From positions 1 to 5,041 of the forward strand of contig DASWHR010000013.1 in assembly GCA_036398095.1 (NCBI GenBank): a stretch of 5,041 nt of DNA, given 5' to 3'. Numbering within the stretch: position 1 is the stretch's first letter; each line of letters begins with the position of its first letter. The notes beneath the pieces were generated by a model, which worked only from the letters and a program-made list of their open reading frames with translations, was not told the DNA's origin and searched no databases. The position numbers and the translations under genes were made by a program. Source of the DNA: DASWHR01 sp036398095. GTDB taxonomy: Bacteria; Actinomycetota; AC-67. Below are positions 1-5,041 of this stretch, one piece after another.

Positions 1-130
1 ACCGGATCCCGTCCGAATGCGGTGGCGAGGATGGACGGAGCAGCGGCCGGACGCGATGCCCGGACGCTTCCAACGCGGGCGCAACGGCGCGCCCGATGAG
101 TCCGCTGGATCCGGCGATCGCGACGTCCAC
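1..130 (-). CDS. N-terminal fragment of a TIGR01777-like NAD(P)-binding epimerase-family protein (runs off window)
   Basis: Only the first 43 codons are inside the window and the frame stays open to the edge. The peptide begins MDVAIAGSSGLIGRAV, a beta strand followed by a GxxGxIG dinucleotide-binding loop (residues 7-13) as in extended short-chain dehydrogenases. Next come the expected helix (ALEASGH) and second strand (RVRPLLR). The fragment ends SDGIR with the next base T, which would allow the R-W-D-P run that I recall following this point in TIGR01777 (YfcH-like) proteins; that is why I prefer this family, whose substrate is unknown. The GTG at 130 has AGGA eight bases upstream. An in-frame ATG at 139 would add three residues (MRP) but has almost no room for a ribosome binding site. 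The gene follows the histidine kinase by 60 nt on the same strand, so cotranscription is plausible. The Rossmann fold is confident; the exact family is less so. Confidence 0.72.
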   Translation of the reverse strand, partial: MDVAIAGSSGLIGRAVAPALEASGHRVRPLLRPSSPPHSDGIR

Positions 131-190
131 GGGTCGCATCCTAGCGATCGCGACACACCCTGGGGAGCGTTCCGGCCGACAGCGAAGAAG

Positions 191-1765
191 CTAGCCCGCG
201 TCGGCGTGGCCGATCGCGCCGGCATCGGCGCCGGCATCGGCGCCGGCATCGGCGTCGGAGTCGGGTGCCACGCCCGCTCCCGGCAAAGTCACCCAGAACG
301 CGGCGCCGCCGAGCGTGGACTCCTCGACGCGAATCGCGCCGCCCATCCCGTGGACCATGCCGCGCACGACCGCCAGCCCGAGACCGGACGGGTCGCCGCT
401 GCGCCGGTGCGACACGAAGCGATCGAAGAACAAGTCGCGGTCGCCGGGGTCCACACCGCGACCGGCATCCAGCACGCCGATTTCGACCGAGCCGCCGCGC
501 GGTCGCAACACGATGTGCACCGGAGGCGCCCCGTGAAGGAACGCGTTGTCGGTCAGGCCGGTCAAGACCCGGCGCAGGCTCTCCCAGCCGACGCGCAGAG
601 GCACGTGCGCCGGCGCGTCCACCGTGACCGGACGACCGGCCTTGGAGAAGTCGGCCGCAATCAGACGCGCGAGTGATGCAGCGTCCACCACACTCGCATC
701 GTCGGCGTCGCCGATCCGCGAGCCGGGATGCGCGACCGAGAGCAGACCGTCGATGGTGTCGGCGAGCCGCCGCGATTGTCGCTCCAAGCCTTCGAGCAGC
801 CCGTCGCGATCGTCGGGGCGGAGGTCTGGGCGCCGCAACGTCACAGCCGAGCCGAGGATCGACGTGAGCGGCGTGCGCAATTCGTGGCTCAGCGACGTGA
901 AAAGCTCGCTCTTGAGGTGATCCAGTTCCTGCGCCTCGGCGAGCGAATCGCGCTGCGCTTCGTACAGACGCGAGTTCGCGACCGCCGCCGCGGCTTGCTC
1001 GGCGAACAAGCTCAGGGCGCGCAGGTCGTATTCGGTGAAGACGCGCTCGGGCCCGGCGTTGATGTTGAGCACGCCGAGCAACATTTCGCGGCTGACCAGC
1101 GGGACCGACATCGCGCTGTCGGGCCGCGCGGAACCGTCGTCGTCGGACCGCGCCACACGGCCTTGGATAAGCATGGGTTCTCGTCGCTGAGCGACACCGC
1201 CGGCGATCCCCTCGCCGACCCGCACAACCGCTCCCGCAACACCGTCGCGTCCTCGGACGGCGACGGCGTGCAGGGTTCCGTAACTCTCGTCGAGCAGCAT
1301 GATCGAACCGTCGGCGCCGTCGAGCAGATCGATCGAACTTCCCAAGATGACATCCAAAACGGCTTCCAGCTCGAGGACCGAGTTCATCGCGCGGCCCGCG
1401 TCCAGCAGCGACGACAACTCTCGCACGCGGCCGGCCAACGACGCGCTCAACACACGCTCATCGACCAGGAGCTTGGAGAGGCGCCGAAAATGCATCTCCT
1501 TCTCCATGGCGTACGCGCAAAACCCAACCGTCAGCCCGAGCACCGCGAAGCGAAGAACGCGCGGGCTCAGAAGAGGAACGCTTTGATCCCACAGAGTCGC
1601 GATCACCGTCGCGGCGGCGAGGGCGGCGAGCATGATCACGGTCGCGATCCACAAATGCGTTCGACGGCGTTCGACCGCTTCGAGGGTCGGCAGCGCGTCA
1701 CGGTCGAGCCCGACCAAGCGCGCCTCGCGCCTGATCGTCGGGTGTGACGTTCCGGTATCGGTCAT
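191..1765 (-). CDS. Membrane-anchored GAF-domain sensor histidine kinase
   Basis: This 524-residue protein should autophosphorylate on histidine and pass the phosphate to a response regulator not encoded here. Two hydrophobic segments (about 38-59 and 68-87) are joined by only some 10 residues, so little lies outside the membrane. A GAF domain follows (about 115-265), then a helical linker and a HisKA dimerisation domain with the H-box SHELRTPL, phosphoacceptor H294. The HATPase_c domain shows an N-box with N407, G1 motif DAGRG (433-437), F-box FDRF (447-450) and G2 motif GLGL (461-464), so it looks catalytically intact. After the ATPase domain comes a low-complexity tail (about 498-524) of Ala-Asp-Ala-Gly repeats. 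The ATG at 1765 is chosen because GGAGG lies 6 bases upstream. The frame stays open to 2377, but that extension overlaps the propeller gene and reads as Arg-rich noise. The input signal is not identifiable. Confidence 0.95.
   Translation of the reverse strand: MTDTGTSHPTIRREARLVGLDRDALPTLEAVERRRTHLWIATVIMLAALAAATVIATLWDQSVPLLSPRVLRFAVLGLTVGFCAYAMEKEMHFRRLSKLLVDERVLSASLAGRVRELSSLLDAGRAMNSVLELEAVLDVILGSSIDLLDGADGSIMLLDESYGTLHAVAVRGRDGVAGAVVRVGEGIAGGVAQRREPMLIQGRVARSDDDGSARPDSAMSVPLVSREMLLGVLNINAGPERVFTEYDLRALSLFAEQAAAAVANSRLYEAQRDSLAEAQELDHLKSELFTSLSHELRTPLTSILGSAVTLRRPDLRPDDRDGLLEGLERQSRRLADTIDGLLSVAHPGSRIGDADDASVVDAASLARLIAADFSKAGRPVTVDAPAHVPLRVGWESLRRVLTGLTDNAFLHGAPPVHIVLRPRGGSVEIGVLDAGRGVDPGDRDLFFDRFVSHRRSGDPSGLGLAVVRGMVHGMGGAIRVEESTLGGAAFWVTLPGAGVAPDSDADAGADAGADAGAIGHADAG
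218..253 (-). repeat. Three perfect 12-bp tandem repeats encoding Ala-Asp-Ala-Gly
   Basis: Three identical head-to-tail copies of a 12-bp unit (plus strand GCCGGCATCGGC) occupy this stretch. They are in frame with the histidine kinase and encode ADAG three times, residues 505-516. Diverged copies flank them: a partial one at 254-265 and another ADAG with different codons at 194-205, the last four residues. Because the unit is four codons long, copy-number change would lengthen or shorten the tail without shifting the frame. Confidence 0.93.
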
Positions 1766-1797
1766 CGTGCCCCTCCGTTTGGTTATCGGCACGATGA
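1762..1797 (-). promoter_or_regulatory. Inverted repeat enclosing the kinase ribosome binding site and start codon
   Basis: A perfect 10-bp inverted repeat (arms 1762-1771 and 1788-1797) with a 16-nt spacer sits on the translation start of the histidine kinase. In the mRNA, TCATCGTGCC can pair with GGCACGATGA. The ATG (1765-1763) would then be inside the stem, and the Shine-Dalgarno GGAGG (1776-1772) in the loop, next to the closing pair. This is either a translational control hairpin or, as DNA, an operator-like dyad. The pairing is seen directly; any function is inference. Confidence 0.55.
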
Positions 1798-1814
1798 TGC
1801 ACGAACTGGGCACC

Positions 1815-1845
1815 AAAGCGCCGTAGTCCTTTTGGACTACGGCGC
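1815..1845 (-). terminator. Rho-independent-type terminator after the propeller gene
   Basis: A perfect 12-bp stem (1818-1829 with 1834-1845) is closed by a four-base loop, AAAA in the transcript, and followed by a short TTT run at 1817-1815. It starts 24 nt after the propeller stop codon. The T tract is short, as is common in GC-rich bacteria, so termination may be partial. A smaller hairpin (CCGGT/ACCGG, 1847-1859) lies between the stop codon and the main stem. The kinase start is about 50 nt further on, so this hairpin separates the two transcription units or attenuates readthrough. Confidence 0.75.
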
Positions 1846-1869
1846 GCCGGTCGAACCGGTGCCTTTGTC

Positions 1870-3270
1870 CTAGATTCCGGGCGTTTGCCGGCAGGCGTAT
1901 CCCCATTCGGGGTCGGGGGCGAGCCCGAAGCGAATGCCTTGGTGCGCGGCGAGCAGCGCAGCCGGCGGGACCGAGATCGTCGCGGCCCCGTGGCCCCCGT
2001 TGGCGATTTCGATGACATCCAAGCCGCGGTTGTAGTCGGCGACGTAGACCACGGACGAATCGCCCGGATGGAACCGGGCTTGCGAGGCGGCGCTGTTGGT
2101 GCCGACGAAGTAGCCGACCTGGCGGATCGTCGCCGGCGAGCGGATGTCGAGGAAGCGAACGCCCATCTCGTACCAGGCGTCGGCGACGACCGAATGACGG
2201 TTGACGTCGAACCAGTGCGATGAGCAGGTCAACCCGACGCTGTCGGCGAGCGCCTTCGAAAGATCGTCGGCCAGCGTCACATCCCAGGTAGACACCGGAC
2301 GCAAGACTTTCGCCGCTCGGTCGATCCGCCAGATCTGCAACGAACCGTCCTGATTGGTCGGGTCGGAGTTGCCGCACGCCGAATCGCCGTAGTCCTCTTC
2401 GCCGACCAGAACCAGATCCGCCGAGTAGCGCAACGCGCCGTGGTGGATCAATCCGTTGAGCCGGTCGTTGTCGGACGGACGCACGGAGGCGATGAGCCGG
2501 GGCTTGAGCGGGTCCGCGGTAAGTTCGTACATCGCCGTTCCCCCCGAGCCTGCCACCAACACCGAGCCAAAACGATCGACGTGGACGTCGTGGACGACGC
2601 CGGGTGCGCCGTAGCCGGTGTTGTCGGCGCCGGCCGGCGTCGGAATCACACCCAGGAGCGCCGGCGCGGCCAAGTCGCGCAGATCAACCACGTGCACCGC
2701 GCGGTCCCGCGAGCCGGAGATCCACGCAAAGTTGCAGTCCGCGATGCACGACGCGGTGTGTCCCGGGCCGCCGAGCGGGACTCCCTCGGACGTTTTGGCA
2801 ACTTCGGCGGGAAGCTGCAACGTCGACGTGAGCACCGGCTGGGAGCGATTCGAGATGTCGATCACGTACAGGATCCCGCCGATGATCGGCGAAGTCGCGA
2901 CCTGGCTTACCGACTTGCGGCGATCCTGCACGACCAGCAGCAGGTTGCGCTTCTCGGAAACCTCGACGTCTTCGTTCTGCGTGTGCGGCAGCGGCAGCAT
3001 TCCGACGGGGATCGGATTGCGCGGGTTGGTCGTGTCGAAGGCGATGATCCCGCCGGTGCCGGGGCCGCCGGGAAGGAAGAATCCGGAACGCGCGGCACTG
3101 AGGTAGTAGTGCTTGCCGACGAAGACGCCGCCGACGCCCGTCCCGACCTGCAGGTGCTTGATGTGTCGCACGTTCGGCGACGTCGAGCCGGCCGGAACGT
3201 CCACCGCCCGGCCGCTCATCGGCGCCATCAGCGACAGCGCGGCAAGGATGCCGATGATCTTCGTCAACAC
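1870..3270 (-). CDS. Secreted LVIVD-repeat-type beta-propeller protein
   Basis: This 466-residue protein starts with a typical signal peptide: MLTK, a hydrophobic core (about 5-18) and a probable cleavage site after SGRA (residue 22), with no lipobox. The mature part carries about seven diverged propeller repeats, each a short strand ending in a V-x-D-type turn followed by a P-rich segment. They begin near residues 73, 132, 191, 246, 311, 370 and 416, for example GILYVIDISNRSQP and GVRFLDIRSPATIRQ. That count fits a seven-bladed LVIVD-type propeller. Histidines recur at similar places between repeats: H97, H171, H228/H230, H277/H278 and H353. An EED triplet lies at 291-293. C175 and C179 could form a disulfide. 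The start is GTG at 3270 with GGGGGAG six bases upstream. The biochemical role is unknown; binding or an enzymatic activity at the propeller axis is possible. The gene is followed by a strong terminator-like hairpin. Confidence 0.88.
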   Translation of the reverse strand: MLTKIIGILAALSLMAPMSGRAVDVPAGSTSPNVRHIKHLQVGTGVGGVFVGKHYYLSAARSGFFLPGGPGTGGIIAFDTTNPRNPIPVGMLPLPHTQNEDVEVSEKRNLLLVVQDRRKSVSQVATSPIIGGILYVIDISNRSQPVLTSTLQLPAEVAKTSEGVPLGGPGHTASCIADCNFAWISGSRDRAVHVVDLRDLAAPALLGVIPTPAGADNTGYGAPGVVHDVHVDRFGSVLVAGSGGTAMYELTADPLKPRLIASVRPSDNDRLNGLIHHGALRYSADLVLVGEEDYGDSACGNSDPTNQDGSLQIWRIDRAAKVLRPVSTWDVTLADDLSKALADSVGLTCSSHWFDVNRHSVVADAWYEMGVRFLDIRSPATIRQVGYFVGTNSAASQARFHPGDSSVVYVADYNRGLDVIEIANGGHGAATISVPPAALLAAHQGIRFGLAPDPEWGYACRQTPGI

Positions 3271-3276
3271 GGTCGT

Positions 3277-3283
3277 CTCCCCC
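3277..3283 (-). promoter_or_regulatory. Shine-Dalgarno fixing the GTG start of the propeller gene
   Basis: The minus strand reads GGGGGAG here, followed by six bases and the GTG at 3270-3268. This strong site, and the textbook signal peptide that follows directly, support the GTG start. Confidence 0.8.
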
Positions 3284-3295
3284 GTCTCGCTCAGG

Positions 3296-3341
3296 GCCCG
3301 CTCGTGACGGGCAACCCGGACTATTCGCCGCCCACGGGCGG
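3296..3341 (-). other. Two small GC-rich hairpins between the dehydrogenase and propeller genes
   Basis: In the 79-nt gap there is a hairpin 8 nt after the dehydrogenase stop: CCGCCC at 3328-3333 with GGGCGG at 3336-3341, realistically a 5-bp stem with a 4-nt loop. A second has a 5-bp stem (3296-3300 with 3308-3312) and a 7-nt loop. Neither is followed by a T run. They could be weak terminators or mRNA-processing and stability elements, or chance in GC-rich DNA. Confidence 0.35.
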
Positions 3342-3349
3342 GCTTCCTG

Positions 3350-4132
3350 CTATCCGTGCGTCGAAACTCCCCCGTCCACCGGGATGACCGCCCCGGTCAG
3401 GTACGACCCGGCGCGCGACGACAGAAAGATGGCGATCCCGGCCATATCGTCGGGCCGGCCGGCCCGACCCATCGGAACCATCTTCGCGATTGCATCGCCG
3501 GCGTGCTCGGATTCGAACAGGAAGTTAGTCATCTTCGACGGGAACAGCCCGGGGGCGATCGCGTTGACGGTGATGTGCTCGCCGACCAGCTTGTGCGCCA
3601 AGTCGCGGGCCAGCATGTGGATCGCGGCCTTCGACGCCGGGTAGGCGTAGTGCTCGAACTCGCTGATGCGGATCCCGTCGATCGATCCGATCATGATCAC
3701 GCGCGCCGGGTCGTCGGCCGTGGCGGCCTTGCGAAGCTGCGGCAGCAGTAATCGAGTCAGAAAGAACGGGGCTTTCACGTTCGTGGCCATGACCTTGTCC
3801 CAGGCCGCGTCGGGATAGTCGGCGATCGGCGCTCCCCAGGTCGCGCCGGCATTGTTGATCAGGACGTGCAGCGACGACTCACGCTCGGCAATCTGCCCTG
3901 CCAGCGCAACGCAGCCGGCTTCCGTGGACAGGTCGGCCGGGATCGCGACGCATTCGCCGATCTTCGCCAGCTCGGCGGCGGCCTCGTCACACGCCTGCGC
4001 CTTGCGCGAGGAGATGTAGACCTTCGCCCCGGCTTCAACGAAGCCGCGCGCGATCATCAACCCGATGCCGCGCGAACCGCCGGTGACAAGCGCGACCTTT
4101 CCTTCAATGCCGAACAACTCTGCGATTCCCAT
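3350..4132 (-). CDS. RhlG/FabG-like NADPH-dependent short-chain dehydrogenase/reductase
   Basis: A complete classical SDR of 260 residues. It has the cofactor motif TGGSRGIG (17-24), D67 in ADLS, the structural NNAG (93-96) and the catalytic set N118, S150, Y164 and K168 (YPASK). The C-terminal signature is TGAVIPVDGG. Basic R21 and R43 near the cofactor loop and after the second strand suggest NADPH rather than NADH. The segments GECVAIPADLSTEAG and VGEHITVNAIAPGLFPSKMT resemble what I recall of Pseudomonas RhlG, a beta-ketoacyl reductase relative, more than generic FabG. The real substrate is uncertain: 3-oxoacyl thioesters or other carbonyls. No signal peptide; cytoplasmic. The ATG at 4132 is preceded by the purine run GAGAGGGGGGAG. 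The gene follows mca by 23 nt, so the two are probably one operon, which would suit joint handling of reactive carbonyls or electrophiles (inference). Confidence 0.94.
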   Translation of the reverse strand: MGIAELFGIEGKVALVTGGSRGIGLMIARGFVEAGAKVYISSRKAQACDEAAAELAKIGECVAIPADLSTEAGCVALAGQIAERESSLHVLINNAGATWGAPIADYPDAAWDKVMATNVKAPFFLTRLLLPQLRKAATADDPARVIMIGSIDGIRISEFEHYAYPASKAAIHMLARDLAHKLVGEHITVNAIAPGLFPSKMTNFLFESEHAGDAIAKMVPMGRAGRPDDMAGIAIFLSSRAGSYLTGAVIPVDGGVSTHG

Positions 4133-4155
4133 CGCTCCCCCCTCTCAGCGAAACA

Positions 4156-5007
4156 CTAACGGATCCCTGCGAACAGGTCCGTCTCGATCTGGCCTTCGGA
4201 TGTCGCGACTCGCGATCGCGCGCGGATGAATTCGTCCCACGGGTAGATCTCGCGCATCTCCTCGGGCGCAAGCGCGAACCAGAACGAGTCGGGCGGACAC
4301 TGGGTCGCGTGCGCGGCCAGCGCCTGCGCGCGGGCTTCCAGAAAATCACCGACGTCGATGCGCGTGGTGAAGCGATGATCGGTGTCCTTGCGCGTGGCGA
4401 GCCACTCCTCGTACGGGCTGTTGCGGCCGGAGGCGACCAGCGCGGCGTGCGCCGCCTTCAGCGCGCGCATTGTAAAGCCGCAGTAGTAGAGCTTGAGCGG
4501 CTGCCACGGCTCGCCGGCCTCCGGATAGCGCGCCGGGTCACCGGCCGCGTCGAATGCAGCGAGCGCGATGTCGTGGACGCGCAAATGATCAGGATGCGGA
4601 TAGCCCTCTTGGTCGTCGCTATAGCCGACGATCACCTGCGGACGCTCGGTGCGGATGATTCGAACGAGCCTGCCGGTGGACTCATCCAGGGGCGCATTCC
4701 AGAAGGCGCGCGGGTGGTGGTTCGCCTCGCCGTCGGGCATGCCGCTGTCCCGGTAGCCGAGCAGATACAGCTTCGCGTACTTCAGCGCCGAGACCGACTG
4801 GTCGAGCTCGCGCAGGCGAACGGCCGCCAGGTCCGCGCGGACCTCGGGCGTGTCCATCGCCGGGTTCAAGATGTCACCGGCCTCGCCACCGGTACAGGTG
4901 ACCAAGACCGTGCGAACGCCTTCGTCCGCGTAGCGGGCCGCGGTCGCCGCTGCCTTCGATGCTTCGTCGTCGGGGTGCGCGTGCACCTGCATCAGACACA
5001 GATCCAT
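4156..5007 (-). CDS. mca: Mycothiol S-conjugate amidase Mca (LmbE/PIG-L zinc amidase family)
   Basis: Mca cleaves the amide bond of mycothiol S-conjugates, giving a mercapturic acid for export and GlcN-inositol for mycothiol resynthesis; it is cytoplasmic. The 283-residue length matches mycobacterial Mca (about 288). The AHPDDE motif (10-15) supplies zinc ligands H11 and D14 and the general base D13. HPDH (138-141) supplies catalytic H138 and the third zinc ligand H141. Lys18, just after HPDDEAS, is the residue type associated with Mca; the related deacetylase MshB has Ser there. Other family hallmarks are TGGEAGDILNPAMD (40-52), AAGDPARYPEAGEPW, RAQALAAHATQ and the C-terminal ETDLFAGI. The ATG at 5007 is fixed by an in-frame TAG at 5022-5020 with no other start codon between them. 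There is no Shine-Dalgarno, so the mRNA may be leaderless or nearly so. It heads a probable operon with the downstream dehydrogenase. MshB is the main alternative but fits less well. Confidence 0.95.
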   Translation of the reverse strand: MDLCLMQVHAHPDDEASKAAATAARYADEGVRTVLVTCTGGEAGDILNPAMDTPEVRADLAAVRLRELDQSVSALKYAKLYLLGYRDSGMPDGEANHHPRAFWNAPLDESTGRLVRIIRTERPQVIVGYSDDQEGYPHPDHLRVHDIALAAFDAAGDPARYPEAGEPWQPLKLYYCGFTMRALKAAHAALVASGRNSPYEEWLATRKDTDHRFTTRIDVGDFLEARAQALAAHATQCPPDSFWFALAPEEMREIYPWDEFIRARSRVATSEGQIETDLFAGIR

Positions 5008-5041
5008 GGGCTGCGCAGCCTAACAAGCGCGGCCGGTTCGC

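Noticed and set aside
133..154. Weak hairpin (GTCGC/GCGAC) near the start of the epimerase-like gene as a terminator for the kinase
   Set aside because: Only five base pairs with a 12-nt loop and no T run; it also overlaps the likely start of the next gene.
17..676. Plus-strand frame of 219 codons with a Gly-Ala-Gly-Ile-Gly repeat
   Set aside because: The glycine repeat is just the 12-bp tandem repeat of the kinase tail read on the other strand; the rest is a shadow of the kinase.
728..1747. Long plus-strand open frame (339 codons) opposite the kinase
   Set aside because: It lies antisense to a gene with clear HisKA/HATPase motifs; its Arg/Gln/His-rich peptide has no recognisable domain. 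Long antisense frames are expected in GC-rich coding DNA.
1778..1817. Promoter for the kinase in the short stretch after the terminator
   Set aside because: A GATAAC-like hexamer is present at about 1787-1782, but there is no -35 at proper spacing and the start site would fall on the Shine-Dalgarno.
1766..2377. Upstream extension of the histidine kinase frame by 204 codons
   Set aside because: It overlaps the propeller gene in another frame, reads as Arg-rich low-information peptide, and a textbook Shine-Dalgarno plus ATG marks the start at 1765.
2440..3387. Long plus-strand open frame (315 codons) opposite the propeller gene
   Set aside because: Same reason: Arg/Asp/Val-rich peptide with no motifs, mirrored from the codon bias of the propeller gene.
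4156..5007. MshB deacetylase instead of Mca
   Set aside because: Lys18 after the HPDDE motif, the ILNPAMD segment and the C-terminal ETDLFAGI are Mca-type; MshB normally has Ser at the Lys position.

Overview
This is a GC-rich (by eye about two-thirds G+C), densely coding window in which every gene I can support lies on the minus strand. A clear mycothiol S-conjugate amidase (Mca) points to a mycothiol-producing actinobacterium. The other genes (a secreted LVIVD-type propeller, a GAF histidine kinase and a TIGR01777-type epimerase start) fit a soil or uncultured lineage of that phylum. I cannot place it more closely from the sequence alone.

Layout in transcription order, high to low coordinates: (1) 5007-4156, Mca, the zinc amidase that cleaves mycothiol S-conjugates during detoxification. 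(2) 4132-3350, a RhlG/FabG-like classical short-chain dehydrogenase, 23 nt after mca and probably in the same operon. (3) 3270-1870, a secreted seven-repeat beta-propeller (GTG start, excellent Shine-Dalgarno), 79 nt after the dehydrogenase, with two small GC-rich hairpins in the gap. (4) A strong intrinsic-terminator-like hairpin, 1845-1818, just after the propeller gene. (5) 1765-191, a membrane-anchored GAF/HisKA/HATPase sensor histidine kinase with no response regulator in the window and a repetitive Ala-Asp-Ala-Gly tail. (6) 130-1, the first 43 codons of a TIGR01777-like NAD(P)-binding protein that runs off the window edge.

How they may work together (inference): mca and the dehydrogenase form a plausible transcription unit handling electrophiles and carbonyl compounds. 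The propeller is exported and may be read from the same unit or separately, with transcription ending at the hairpin after it. The kinase seems to be a separate unit with its own strong ribosome binding site, and the epimerase-like gene follows 60 nt later.

The most notable non-coding signal is the 104-nt gap before the kinase. It holds a 12-bp perfect terminator-type stem followed by a 10-bp perfect inverted repeat that puts the kinase start codon in a stem and its Shine-Dalgarno in the loop. I see no mobile element, CRISPR array, tRNA or rRNA. Apart from the leader structure and the conserved-histidine propeller, the window looks like ordinary chromosomal core and accessory sequence.
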